Of a DNA stretch of 64,000 nt, positions 35,063 through 43,704 are shown piece by piece. The stretch covers positions 1 through 64,000 of the forward strand of contig JABXHQ010000082.1 of assembly GCA_013373545.1 (NCBI GenBank), written 5' to 3'. The translations under genes were made by a program, and so were the position numbers. This DNA is from Gammaproteobacteria bacterium. GTDB taxonomy: Bacteria > Pseudomonadota > Gammaproteobacteria > Enterobacterales > Kangiellaceae. The first letter of the stretch is position 1; each line of letters begins with the position of its first letter. The notes under the pieces were generated by a model. The model was given only the letters and a program-made list of their open reading frames with translations, did not search any database and had not been told where the DNA came from.

Positions 35063-35869
35063 TTAAAGCATATAACGCTGTAAAATCTGCTTGTATGTGC
35101 CTTTCTTTTTGAGCGATTTAAGCGCTTCGTTAAAGCGCGTGACCGTCGTGTGATCCACTGACTTAATGCTGAACATTAGGTGCACATCTCCACTGTGTAG
35201 CCGGATGTCGAGCTTGTCAATTTGCTCTTCGATGCCCTTACGTTTGATGTTATAAGCACCGACGAATGGATCTTCGATAATCACATCAACATTGTGTTGC
35301 AACAAGTTATAGTAGTTCGCCTCTCCAACTGCTGAATAAACAAAGCTAGCACTGAATTCTGGCTTATCTTGTAATGAGGAGACTTGCTCGCCATAGATGT
35401 AATCCGTGGTAACGCCGATGCGCTTACCCGAAGCAACAATGTCGCTGAAGCTTTCCGCAAACTTAGCTTTTTCGCCGGCACGAACATAGAGCACAAAGTT
35501 TTCTGAACGATAGGGTTCGGAGAACATGGCATAGCTTTTTCGCTTTTCGGTAATAGACGCTCCCGCAACCAGATCGACCTCACCAACCTCGAGCTTCTGC
35601 AGCAGGCTCATCCAATGATCCTGCACAAAGCTTAGCTGACAGTTGGACTCCTCTGCCAAAGCTTGAATTAATTCAATATCGAGTCCCGAGACTTCATTAC
35701 CCGGGGTTAAATACATGTAGGGTTCCCATGGATCCCAGCCCATGGTTAGCTGACAGTCATTCACTTTTGGTTGCGCAGCGCTCGGTTGTGCTTTGGGTGG
35801 TGCCGGATCGTCACAGGCAACGAGCAATACGCTGGTGATAATTAGAGGTAATATTCGCACGAGTGTCAT
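35063..35869 (-). CDS. periplasmic solute-binding (SBP_bac_3) lipoprotein
   Basis: Predicted lipoprotein of 268 residues: signal MTLVRILPLIITSVLLVAC with lipobox Cys19, a Pro/Ala linker, then a type-2 periplasmic-binding fold. The family block GLDIELIQALAEESNCQLSF is followed by LVAGASITEKRKSYAMFSEPY and the C-terminal SLKKKGTYKQILQRY. Typical of amino-acid-binding proteins or their enzyme-like relatives. No permease or ATPase gene is adjacent, so it may serve an unlinked transporter or act as a sensor. Confidence 0.85.
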   Translation of the reverse strand: MTLVRILPLIITSVLLVACDDPAPPKAQPSAAQPKVNDCQLTMGWDPWEPYMYLTPGNEVSGLDIELIQALAEESNCQLSFVQDHWMSLLQKLEVGEVDLVAGASITEKRKSYAMFSEPYRSENFVLYVRAGEKAKFAESFSDIVASGKRIGVTTDYIYGEQVSSLQDKPEFSASFVYSAVGEANYYNLLQHNVDVIIEDPFVGAYNIKRKGIEEQIDKLDIRLHSGDVHLMFSIKSVDHTTVTRFNEALKSLKKKGTYKQILQRYML

Positions 35870-35980
35870 TATCTACTCTCCTTCAATCAGGTGAGACTTT
35901 TTCTTCTTATTGTTAATTGAAGTGTAGTTGATTTTTCTTAGCTGCTAACAAGAACTTTGAGATTTCCCGCGCTGAGAGCA

Positions 35981-36008
35981 AAAAAAAGCGCCCTATTAGG
36001 CGCTTTTT
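35981..36008 (-). terminator. bidirectional intrinsic terminator after rpoH
   Basis: Stem AGCGCC/GGCGCT with loop CTATTA, flanked by a run of As on the left and TTTTT on the right. On the minus strand it gives a 6-bp stem extended by A-T pairs and a long U-tract, 21 bases past the rpoH stop. Confidence 0.88.
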
Positions 36009-36028
36009 GCAAATTTTTTGACCGCCGT

Positions 36029-36889
36029 TTAAGCGACAATCGAAGCTTTCAGCTTTTTGATTGCGTTCTTTTCCAGCTGTCGTACACGCTCTGCAGAAAC
36101 TTGGTAATGATCTGCTAACTCCTGCAAGGTGGCTTTGTTTTCATCAAGCCAGCGGCGCTTTAAAATATCTTGGCTACGCGAGTCAAGCTGCTGCATTGCG
36201 GCAATTAACTTTTTCTCATGGTGCTCTTGCCAGTCGTTTTGCTCATAAGAAGTGGCAGGGTCTGCTGACTGATCTTCTAAGAACTGAGCTGGCGCAAATT
36301 GGGCACTGTCATCGTCGTCACCGGCGGGTGCATCAAATGCCATGTCACGCGCATTTAAACGCCCTTCCATGCGACGCACTTCGGCCTCACTGACGCCTAA
36401 GTCATTCGCTACTTGGGTTATTTCATCGTTACTAAACCAGCCCAATCGCTTTTTAGAGCCACGTAAGTTGAAGAATAATTTGCGTTGCGCTTTGGTAGTG
36501 GCAACTTTAACAATTCGCCAGTTGCGTAATACAAACTCATGGATTTCGGCTTTTATCCAATGCACGGCAAAGGAGATAAGACGAACGCCAACATCTGGAT
36601 CGAAGCGTTTTACCGCTTTCATAAGTCCGACGTTACCTTCTTGAATTAAATCGGCCTGTTGTAAACCGTAGCCGTTGTAGCTACGTGCAATGTGCACAAC
36701 AAAACGTAAGTGCGAGAGGATTAATTGTCGCGCCGCTTCTAAATCTTCATTATCGCGGAATCGACGCGCCAGCTCTCGCTCATCGTCAGCGCTTAGTACC
36801 GGGATCGCATTGACGGCATGAACATAAGCCTCGATGCTTCCTTGTGGCACTGAAAGTGCTAAATGTTGATTGGACAGCTGAGTATTCAT
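36029..36889 (-). CDS. rpoH: RNA polymerase heat-shock sigma factor RpoH (sigma-32)
   Basis: Directs transcription of heat-shock genes. 286 residues (E. coli 284). Region 2 has [18 protein letters not shown] and [19 protein letters not shown]. The RpoH-specific box QRKLFFNLR is present. Region 4 ends with a helix-turn-helix ([20 protein letters not shown]). GGAGACTT precedes ATG. Upstream lie two CIRCE-like operators and a sigma-E-like promoter. Downstream of ftsY-ftsE-ftsX on the same strand, as in E. coli. Confidence 0.98.
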   Translation of the reverse strand: MNTQLSNQHLALSVPQGSIEAYVHAVNAIPVLSADDERELARRFRDNEDLEAARQLILSHLRFVVHIARSYNGYGLQQADLIQEGNVGLMKAVKRFDPDVGVRLISFAVHWIKAEIHEFVLRNWRIVKVATTKAQRKLFFNLRGSKKRLGWFSNDEITQVANDLGVSEAEVRRMEGRLNARDMAFDAPAGDDDDSAQFAPAQFLEDQSADPATSYEQNDWQEHHEKKLIAAMQQLDSRSQDILKRRWLDENKATLQELADHYQVSAERVRQLEKNAIKKLKASIVA

Positions 36890-36941
36890 AAGTCTCCTAA
36901 CGAGCAGCTAAGTCTTGTTACCAAAGGGTTTGCGGCAAATA

Positions 36942-36968
36942 TTAGCATTGTTAAAGCTGGAATGCTAA
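36942..36968 (-). promoter_or_regulatory. CIRCE-like operator 1 (HrcA site) upstream of rpoH
   Basis: TTAGCATTG-N9-GAATGCTAA. The CIRCE consensus is TTAGCACTC-N9-GAGTGCTAA; the arms match at 7/9 and 8/9 with the exact 9-base spacer. It lies between the predicted transcription start and the rpoH start codon. Confidence 0.65.
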
Positions 36969-36971
36969 TTT

Positions 36972-36998
36972 TTAGCAGTCTTAACCTTAGAGTGCTAA
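36972..36998 (-). promoter_or_regulatory. CIRCE operator 2 (HrcA site) upstream of rpoH
   Basis: TTAGCAGTC-N9-GAGTGCTAA: one arm is a perfect CIRCE half-site, the other differs at one position, and the spacer is exactly 9 bases. Its centre is 30 bases from that of operator 1, about three helical turns. It overlaps the predicted -10 element. Confidence 0.82.
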
Positions 36999-37015
36999 AT
37001 TAAGTAAAAGTTTCC
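36987..37015 (-). promoter_or_regulatory. sigma-E-like promoter of rpoH
   Basis: On the minus strand GGAAACTT (37015-37008), 16 bases, then TCTAA (36991-36987). The sigma-E pattern is GGAACTT with a 16-base gap to TCTGA/TCTAA, as in E. coli rpoH P3 and rpoE P2. The core AAACTT differs from GAACTT by one base. Transcription would begin near 36980, about 90 bases before ATG. Confidence 0.5.
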
Positions 37016-37106
37016 GAATCTAAGACTCCCTTTTATAAGGGGCAAATGAGGCCTTTTCAATCCTTTGTCATACCCAGTTACAAGTTATATTTCGCCTATC
37101 GTGCGG

Positions 37107-38090
37107 TTAAGTGGGTTCAATTTCGCGAATATGGCGGCCAACTGATAACCAGCTGCCCAATAAGCCAAGTCCGGTGGCGATGCCAATTAGCTGTAGTGCC
37201 TCGAACAGCCCAAGGCCACTAAGCTGAAATTGACTCTCATACAGCCCCGCTAAATTACGTACCGGATCTTTCAGCCAGAGCACGCTAAGGTTGACCAAAA
37301 GCCAACTGATGGTTCCGGCTAGAATGCCGTACCACAGGCCTGAATAAAGAAAAGGCCGGCGGATAAATGCATCGGTTGCTCCGACTAGTTTGATGATTTG
37401 GATTTCCTCGCGTTTGTTTTGAATTGCGAGGCGAATGGTATTACCGACAATTAACAGTACCGCGAGCCCAAGCAAAACGCCCAATGCACTTACCGCTCGT
37501 TGTGCGATATCCATCATACTGTAAAGTTTGCGCACCCACTGCAAATCGAGCTGAGCGAGTTCAATTTCCGGCATGGCTTGCAGCTCGCTCAGTAAATCGG
37601 CCGACGCTTGTGGTGAGCTATGCGCTTGTGTGGGTGTCACGACTAAGGTGTCGGGAAGCGGATTGTCGTCTAGCAGCGCAATAGCATCGCCGAATCCCGA
37701 TAGAGATTGAAACTCTGCCAAGCCTTCTGCTTTCGGAATGTACAGCACTGCAGCTATTTTGGGGGAGCGTTCTAAGTCACTGGTAAGTCGGGTAATTTGT
37801 TGGCTACTGAGCTGAGGTTTTAAGAACAACGATATTTGTGTGGCATTGTCCCAGCCACTGGACACTGCTTGGGCATTCTTAAGGAAAACATGAAAAGCGG
37901 CCGGCATTGCCAGCGCGATGGCGAGAACCGCAATGGTCATTAGGCTCGACAATGGCGTTCGAAACAACTCAGAAAGTCCTTTTCGACACTCAAGACTGTG
38001 CTGCCTTAGGCCCATCGCAATGCGCGACGAAAAAGTGCTGCCACTTGATAATTGAGCGCCTTTATTCGATTTTTCTTTTTGCTGGCTCAT
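37107..38090 (-). CDS. ftsX: cell division protein FtsX
   Basis: Membrane subunit of the FtsEX divisome complex, which controls murein hydrolases. 327 residues (E. coli 352). Four membrane segments are seen near residues 45-65, 195-220, 245-270 and 295-315, with a large periplasmic loop between the first two. LVGATDAFIRRPFLYSG is the conserved cytoplasmic coupling region. It overlaps ftsE by 4 bases. Confidence 0.95.
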   Translation of the reverse strand: MSQQKEKSNKGAQLSSGSTFSSRIAMGLRQHSLECRKGLSELFRTPLSSLMTIAVLAIALAMPAAFHVFLKNAQAVSSGWDNATQISLFLKPQLSSQQITRLTSDLERSPKIAAVLYIPKAEGLAEFQSLSGFGDAIALLDDNPLPDTLVVTPTQAHSSPQASADLLSELQAMPEIELAQLDLQWVRKLYSMMDIAQRAVSALGVLLGLAVLLIVGNTIRLAIQNKREEIQIIKLVGATDAFIRRPFLYSGLWYGILAGTISWLLVNLSVLWLKDPVRNLAGLYESQFQLSGLGLFEALQLIGIATGLGLLGSWLSVGRHIREIEPT

Positions 38091-38773
38091 GATGACGCGC
38101 CTCCATTGGCTTGCAGTCCATCTTGAATCAACTGGCCTTCTTTTAAGGTCATTACCCGGTGCGGCAAGCGTGCGATCAGGCCTAAATCATGCGACGCAAT
38201 GAGCACACTGACACCCACTTGGTTAAATTGTTCGAACAGCGCCATAATCTCGGCTGATAACTCTGGATCCAGGTTTCCCGTCGGCTCATCCGCTAACAAA
38301 AGCGGTGGCTTATTGACCACAGCACGGGCGATACCAACTCTTTGCTGCTCCCCGCCTGATAGCATGATTGGGTATAACTTTTCTTTCGATAGCAACCCAA
38401 CTTTATCCAACGCAGCTCGCACGCGGCGTCCGATTTCTTTGTGAGGATGGCCAGCGATGACTAACGGCAAGGCGACATTGTCAAAAATCGTACGATCGAA
38501 AAGTAAACGATGATCTTGAAAGATCATCCCGATATTGCGGCGAATGTAAGGGATTTTACGTTTGCCAATACGACCAACGTTACGACCATCGATAATAACC
38601 TGACCGGAAGTTGGCTTTTCCATTACGCAAATCAATTTAAGTAGGGTACTTTTACCGGCGCCGGAGTGTCCGGTCAAAAATGACATCTCACCGCTACCTA
38701 GTGTAAACGTCACATTTCTGAGTGCTTCGTGTCCATTAGGATAGCGTTTTGAGACTTCGTTAAATTGAATCAT
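38087..38773 (-). CDS. ftsE: cell division ATP-binding protein FtsE
   Basis: ATPase partner of FtsX, 228 residues (E. coli 222). Walker A GHSGAGKST, signature LSGGEQQRVGIARA, Walker B PPLLLADEPTGNLD and the H-loop SHD are all present. IQFNEVSKRYPNG is the family N-terminus. It follows ftsY by 10 bases and overlaps ftsX. Confidence 0.97.
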   Translation of the reverse strand: MIQFNEVSKRYPNGHEALRNVTFTLGSGEMSFLTGHSGAGKSTLLKLICVMEKPTSGQVIIDGRNVGRIGKRKIPYIRRNIGMIFQDHRLLFDRTIFDNVALPLVIAGHPHKEIGRRVRAALDKVGLLSKEKLYPIMLSGGEQQRVGIARAVVNKPPLLLADEPTGNLDPELSAEIMALFEQFNQVGVSVLIASHDLGLIARLPHRVMTLKEGQLIQDGLQANGGASS

Positions 38774-38783
38774 AAGTTTTTTA

Positions 38784-39851
38784 TTATTGTTCAGCTACGT
38801 CAAATAACGCGTTAATAAACTCAGTGGCATTAAACGCCCTGAGGTCGTCGAGTCCTTCACCCACCCCAATAAAACGAATCGGAGTTTGAGTTTTGCGCGC
38901 TAGCGCAAAGATTACCCCACCTTTTGCGGTACCGTCTAGTTTAGTCAAGGTAATACCGGTTAGGCCGATGGCTTTGCTAAATTGTTCGGCTTGATTCAAA
39001 GCGTTTTGTCCAGTTCCAGCATCGAGAACCAGCATGACTTCATGTGGCGCATGCGCATCTAATTTCCCAAGCACTCGCTTAACCTTAGCGAGCTCATCCA
39101 TAAGATTAGCTTTGGTGTGCAGTCGTCCAGCCGTGTCAGCGATGAGTACATCGACGTTCTTTGATTGCGCTGAAGCCAATGCGTCGTAAATAACGGATGC
39201 TGAATCGGCACCTTCTTGCTGCGCGACCACCGGGATTTGGTTGCGCTGCCCCCAAACTTGTAACTGTTCGGTGGCCGCCGCGCGGAAGGTATCCCCCGCC
39301 GCTAACATCACTGATAACCCTTGTCGCTTATATTGCTGAGCCAATTTGCCAATGGTCGTGGTTTTCCCAACGCCATTGACCCCCACCATTAAAATGACGA
39401 AAGGACCTTGATGATCTGGTGGAATTTCTAACCGCTGCTCGACGGGCTCAATCATCGCTTGCAGTAATTGTTGCAAACGCGCCATCAGCGCCGACGCGTC
39501 GCTTAACTCGTTGCGTCTAGTTTGCTCGGTTAATTGCTGAATAATTTCGGTGGTAGCGTCAATTCCGATATCCGCCATCAGCAGTTGGGTTTCAATTTCT
39601 TCGAGTAAGTCATCGTCTATTTGCTTGCGACCAAGAACCAGTGAGGCCAAACCATCGGCAAATCCGCTTCGAGTTTTGCTTAGGCCTTGTTTAAGGCGCG
39701 CAAAAAAACCGGCTTCGCTCTCAGGTTTCGTTTGCGTCTCCGGTTGCGCGGCGTTTTCGGTGTTCGGGTCATCCGTCTGGCTTTGTTCTTTTTTTAACCA
39801 GCCAAACAATCCGCCAGATTTTTTCGGTTTAGAATCAGTTTTATCAGACAT
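38784..39851 (-). CDS. ftsY: signal recognition particle receptor FtsY
   Basis: SRP receptor GTPase for co-translational membrane insertion, 355 residues. The acidic N-terminal A domain (about 1-55) is shorter than that of E. coli (497 residues in total). The NG domain has GVNGVGKTTTIGKLA, DTAGRLHTKANLMDEL, TKLDGTAKGG and the C-terminal GVGEGLDDLRAF. First gene of the ftsY-ftsE-ftsX-rpoH series and divergent from rsmD. Confidence 0.97.
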   Translation of the reverse strand: MSDKTDSKPKKSGGLFGWLKKEQSQTDDPNTENAAQPETQTKPESEAGFFARLKQGLSKTRSGFADGLASLVLGRKQIDDDLLEEIETQLLMADIGIDATTEIIQQLTEQTRRNELSDASALMARLQQLLQAMIEPVEQRLEIPPDHQGPFVILMVGVNGVGKTTTIGKLAQQYKRQGLSVMLAAGDTFRAAATEQLQVWGQRNQIPVVAQQEGADSASVIYDALASAQSKNVDVLIADTAGRLHTKANLMDELAKVKRVLGKLDAHAPHEVMLVLDAGTGQNALNQAEQFSKAIGLTGITLTKLDGTAKGGVIFALARKTQTPIRFIGVGEGLDDLRAFNATEFINALFDVAEQ

Positions 39852-39960
39852 AGTAAATCGAAGTTGAGTTTCCCTGTCGGCTGACAGCGCTTATAATGTT
39901 GGGGTAATTTAACCGCATATCGTACCATTAATCGAATCAAAGCCATAGTGAGATGTCAGC

Positions 39961-40569
39961 ATGATCCATCAAAATAAGCGTCGTCCTGTTAAAGGAGGCC
40001 GAGTCGGTCAAGTTCGCATCATTGGTGGGCGCTGGAAGGGAAGACGACTTAAGTTTGTCGAGGTGAATGGCCTACGCCCAACGTTGGATCGAGTGCGAGA
40101 AACCTTATTTAACTGGTTAATGTATGATGTTGCTGGCGCGCGCTGTTTAGACTTGTTCGCTGGTAGCGCAGCGATTGGTATAGAAGCATTATCGCGTGGT
40201 GCTAAAGAAGTCGTTTTTGTCGAAAAAAACAAGAAGGCAGCTGATTACATTCATCACAACCTCAAAGAGTTAGCCTTTACTAATGCGCGAGTATTCAATA
40301 CCAGCGCTGAAGTGGTTTTGAAAAAAAATGAACAACCCTACGATATTATTTTTATCGATCCGCCATTTTATCAAGATTTCCTCGATAAGATTTTACAAGG
40401 ACTTAATATACCGGCGTTCGTTCACGAAGGAACCCTAGTTTACGTTGAACGAGAGCGCCATAGCGATGACATTACGGTTCCGGACAATTGGCAGCTGGAA
40501 AAATCTAAGCAAGTCGGCGGCCTAGAATTTTATTTATATCGTGTCACTGTTGCAGAGTCAGGACTATAA
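39961..40569 (+). CDS. rsmD: 16S rRNA (guanine-966 N2)-methyltransferase
   Basis: Methylates G966 of 16S rRNA. 202 residues. SAM-binding motif CLDLFAGSAAIGIEALSRGA and the catalytic DPPF in IIFIDPPFYQDF are present. An N-terminal RIIGGRWKGRRLKF...LRPTLDRVRETLFNWL block is diagnostic. It is divergent from ftsY, as is usual in this group of bacteria. Confidence 0.95.
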   Translation: MIHQNKRRPVKGGRVGQVRIIGGRWKGRRLKFVEVNGLRPTLDRVRETLFNWLMYDVAGARCLDLFAGSAAIGIEALSRGAKEVVFVEKNKKAADYIHHNLKELAFTNARVFNTSAEVVLKKNEQPYDIIFIDPPFYQDFLDKILQGLNIPAFVHEGTLVYVERERHSDDITVPDNWQLEKSKQVGGLEFYLYRVTVAESGL

Positions 40570-40571
40570 AC

Positions 40572-42401
40572 TTGTTTAAATTTTTTGAACGTTTGACCAA
40601 GCCGTTTCCGAGTGCAGAGCCGACCCAGCCACCACAAGGAATATTTCAGTTTTGTCGGCACTACACCAAAGGAATGGAGCGACCACTGATAATAATGTCG
40701 CTGTTAACTGCGCTGATGGCAGTTATTGAAGTGTCATTATTTGGCTTTATGGGAAATACGGTTGATTGGCTTACTCAGTACGAGCCAGACGCGTTTTTTG
40801 CTGCCCAATGGCCAACTTTATTAGCACTGGGTATTGTACTTGTCGTTATTTTACCATTATTGGTTTGGCTACATTCCAACATTACTCATCAATCTTTGTT
40901 GGGTAATTATCCGATGAGTATTCGTTGGCGAGCGCATCAATATTTACTCAAACAAAGCATTGGTTTCTATCAAAATGACTTTGCCGGTCGTGTTGCGACT
41001 AAAGTAATGCAAACCTCGCTTGCTGTGCGCGAAACCGTTATGAAGTTAATGGATGTTTTGTTGTACATCACCATCTACTTTATTAGCGCTTTGATTTTAC
41101 TCGCAATGGCGCATTATTGGTTGATGTTAGTCATGGTAGTTTGGTTAATTGGATATTCACTGATTCAATATTACTTTTTGCCACGGCTAAAACGCATTTC
41201 AGCGGCGCAAGCCGACGCACGCTCATTAATGACAGGTCGAATTGTTGACAGTTACAGCAATATTGCCACGGTTAAGCTGTTCGCTCATACCGATAGTGAA
41301 GCTCAGTATGCCAAAGAAAGTATGAGTGGCTTTTTGGAAACCGTTTACGGACAAATGCGCTTGGTAACCTTGTTAAGCTTTTGTGTGCAAGCGCTTAACT
41401 ACAGTTTGGTTTTTGTCACCGCGCTTACGGCGATTTATTTGTGGACTCAAGGGCAAGTGTCGCCGGGTGAAACGGCAATAGCAATCAGTCTTGCGCTGCG
41501 CCTAAACGGAATGTCGCAATGGATCATGTGGGAAATTTCGAGCTTATTTGAAAACATCGGAGCCGTTGCTGATGGAGCGACGACGCTATCCAAACCGCGA
41601 GAAGTGCTCGATTGCGACGATGCAACACCGATTAAAATACACTCGGGTAAAATTGAGTTTTCGAATGTTGCCTTTCATTATGGCAAAGCCGCCGGTGTCT
41701 TAGAGCAATTTAATTTAACCATTCAGCCGGGCGAAAAAATAGGGTTGGTTGGTAAAAGTGGTGCTGGAAAATCCACCCTGGTAAATTTGCTGCTGCGTTT
41801 TTATGATGTTGAGAGCGGTGAGATTCTGATTGATGAACAGCCAATTAAATTAGCACAGCAAGAGTCTTTACGGGCGCAGATAGGTATGGTGACGCAAGAT
41901 ACATCATTGCTTCACCGATCGGTACGAGAGAACATTTTATATGGGCGGCCTGACGCAACTGAACAAGAATTGTGGCGTGCTATTCAATTGGCAGAAGCCG
42001 ACGAATTCATTGCTCACCTTGAAGACCCTCATGGCAACAAAGGATTGGATGCCGAAGTTGGCGAGCGTGGTGTTAAGCTTTCCGGCGGCCAGCGGCAGCG
42101 CATCGCGATTGCTCGAGTATTGTTGAAAGATGCTCCTATTTTGGTGTTAGACGAAGCAACCTCTGCGTTAGATTCAGAAGTTGAAGCCGCGATTCAAAGT
42201 AGTTTGGAAAAGTTGATGCAAGGCAAAACGGTCATTGCTATTGCCCATCGACTATCGACCATTGCGGCTATGGATCGGCTGGTGGTTTTAGATCAAGGTC
42301 AGATTGTTGAGCAAGGCAGTCATCGTGAGTTACTGCAAAAAAATGGTGTTTATGCACAGCTATGGGCGCATCAAACCGGTGGGTTTTTGGGTGAATCCTA
42401 G
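40572..42401 (+). CDS. ABC exporter, fused permease and ATPase
   Basis: Type-IV ABC exporter half-transporter of 609 residues. A six-helix membrane domain (about 35-330) is followed by a nucleotide-binding domain with Walker A GKSGAGKST (394-402), LSGGQ signature (503-507), Walker B APILVLDEATS and switch His in IAHRLSTI. Start TTG at 40572 is 2 bases after the rsmD stop; the next Met is at residue 35 and would cut the elbow helix. Substrate unknown (multidrug or lipid type); it probably works as a homodimer. Confidence 0.86.
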   Translation: MFKFFERLTKPFPSAEPTQPPQGIFQFCRHYTKGMERPLIIMSLLTALMAVIEVSLFGFMGNTVDWLTQYEPDAFFAAQWPTLLALGIVLVVILPLLVWLHSNITHQSLLGNYPMSIRWRAHQYLLKQSIGFYQNDFAGRVATKVMQTSLAVRETVMKLMDVLLYITIYFISALILLAMAHYWLMLVMVVWLIGYSLIQYYFLPRLKRISAAQADARSLMTGRIVDSYSNIATVKLFAHTDSEAQYAKESMSGFLETVYGQMRLVTLLSFCVQALNYSLVFVTALTAIYLWTQGQVSPGETAIAISLALRLNGMSQWIMWEISSLFENIGAVADGATTLSKPREVLDCDDATPIKIHSGKIEFSNVAFHYGKAAGVLEQFNLTIQPGEKIGLVGKSGAGKSTLVNLLLRFYDVESGEILIDEQPIKLAQQESLRAQIGMVTQDTSLLHRSVRENILYGRPDATEQELWRAIQLAEADEFIAHLEDPHGNKGLDAEVGERGVKLSGGQRQRIAIARVLLKDAPILVLDEATSALDSEVEAAIQSSLEKLMQGKTVIAIAHRLSTIAAMDRLVVLDQGQIVEQGSHRELLQKNGVYAQLWAHQTGGFLGES

Positions 42402-42402
42402 T

Positions 42403-43143
42403 TTAAGTCAAATACACATCAAATCGATGTTTCTTCATTTTTATTTGGTGAGTAGGTGCTTGATTGGCAAGAAATGGTGCTGACTGAGGTCGCTTGACGA
42501 CGACGCGTTTGCGGGCTTTTTGTTTAGCCGCCAGCAGCAGTTCGTCGGCATCTAAGTCACTCCCGGCTAGTTGTTTAAATACCTGCATTTCTTTTTTAAC
42601 CGCCGCAGATTTTTCGCGACTGGGATACATCGGGTCGAGGTAAATCACATCCGCCATTTCAGTGTGCTTGGCCGTTTGCAGATAATCTACGGCGTTGGCG
42701 TGGCTAAGCTTCCAGGATGGCTGTGGCGTATTAAGCTGATTCATGAGTCGGCGATGCGCATCTTCCAGTAGCGCGAAGATAATTGGTTGACGCTCAATTG
42801 AATGGACCTCGCAACCGAGCGACCAGAGTAAAAAAGACTCTCTTCCCATTCCCGCAGTGGCATCAATGACCGAAGGCACTTGATCGCCTTTGATTCCGAT
42901 GGCTTTGGCAACACCCTCTTTGCGGCCTCCGCCATGATTGGCTCGATAGCGGAGCGCGCCATCAAGAAAGTCGAAGCAAACGGTAAAGTTTTGCTGCATC
43001 AGCTGACCGGTGAGTTGTAAGCAGTCATTAGTATTGTGGTCTAAACGCCAAAGATCATCAGATATCGTTAAGCTGGCTGGAGTGACCTGCTCAATATTGC
43101 AGCGTTGGCTAAGGCTATCACTGGTTGTTTGGATGGTGGGCAC
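42403..43143 (-). CDS. rsmJ: 16S rRNA (guanine-1516 N2)-methyltransferase
   Basis: RsmJ (YhiQ) methylates G1516 of 16S rRNA. 246 residues (E. coli 250). SAM site VIDATAGMGRESFLLWSLG, catalytic DPMYPSR and the RYRANHGGGRKEGVAKAIG block are diagnostic. The start is GTG at 43143. It is convergent with the ABC exporter (one base between the two ends). Confidence 0.94.
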   Translation of the reverse strand: MPTIQTTSDSLSQRCNIEQVTPASLTISDDLWRLDHNTNDCLQLTGQLMQQNFTVCFDFLDGALRYRANHGGGRKEGVAKAIGIKGDQVPSVIDATAGMGRESFLLWSLGCEVHSIERQPIIFALLEDAHRRLMNQLNTPQPSWKLSHANAVDYLQTAKHTEMADVIYLDPMYPSREKSAAVKKEMQVFKQLAGSDLDADELLLAAKQKARKRVVVKRPQSAPFLANQAPTHQIKMKKHRFDVYLT

Positions 43144-43201
43144 AGTGCTACTACCAAGAAAAAAGGCCAGTGTACCGGTCGTGACTCAATTGGTAAATTA
43201 G

Positions 43202-43486
43202 TTAGTCATTGTTTGCACTTAACTCGCGACGTGATAATGCGCAGCGACCATTCGCGCAGTAGAGCTTACGCCCTTCTTGATAGCCTTTTTGATATTGTTG
43301 CGCATCAAAGTCTTCTGACGCTCCGCCGCGCACGACATGATAATTATTGCGCCAGTTGGGCGATATTCCGGCTTGGCCTTCTTGCTTACCGATATTGTAC
43401 CAATTGGACGTGGTGGCTTGTGGGATAACCCATTGATTACAACCGGATAGCAGAGCGATGGTGCAGAAAAACAGCAAATAGCGCAT
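43202..43486 (-). CDS. small DUF2799-like lipoprotein
   Basis: Predicted lipoprotein of 94 residues: signal MRYLLFFCTIALLSGC with lipobox Cys16. The mature part has WYNIGKQEGQAGI, then YQKGYQEGRKLYC near the C-terminus, a layout like DUF2799 proteins. A strong GGAGG lies upstream of ATG. Upstream of rsmJ on the same strand with 58 bases between. Function unknown. Confidence 0.78.
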   Translation of the reverse strand: MRYLLFFCTIALLSGCNQWVIPQATTSNWYNIGKQEGQAGISPNWRNNYHVVRGGASEDFDAQQYQKGYQEGRKLYCANGRCALSRRELSANND

Positions 43487-43599
43487 AGGGATAAAACCTC
43501 CTTGGTTATCTTTAAGTAAAGTTTAAAACCGCATATTTGCAACGCAATGACGCAAAAATTTTGTCTTTTAATCAATGCGTATTCGGCTTAGCAATTCAA

Positions 43600-43629
43600 T
43601 TGACATACCAACTGGTCTGTTTATATAAT
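43600..43629 (+). promoter_or_regulatory. consensus sigma-70 promoter of the exporter operon with TetR-type dyad
   Basis: TTGACA (43600-43605), 18-base spacer, TATAAT (43624-43629): both hexamers are perfect. An imperfect 18-bp palindrome, ACAnACCAnnTGGTnTGT (43603-43620, 7 of 9 pairs), covers the end of the -35 and most of the spacer. This is where a TetR repressor would block polymerase. The regulator gene is the third gene of the operon. Confidence 0.75.
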
Positions 43630-43653
43630 CGCCGCCTACAATCGTATTTTTTG

Positions 43654-43678
43654 CGATCATGACGGTTAATCATGATCG
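43654..43678. repeat. perfect 9-bp inverted repeat in the exporter leader
   Basis: CGATCATGA-N7-TCATGATCG. It lies about 20 bases after the predicted transcription start and ends 26 bases before the exporter ATG. There is no U-tract, so a terminator is unlikely. It could be a second operator or a leader stem-loop. Confidence 0.7.
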
Positions 43679-43704
43679 AATACTCGAGTAATGGAGCTTG
43701 CTCA

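Noticed and set aside
43010-43428. Plus-strand reading frames opposite rsmJ and the small lipoprotein
   Set aside because: They are antisense to well-supported genes and have no family features or ribosome site.
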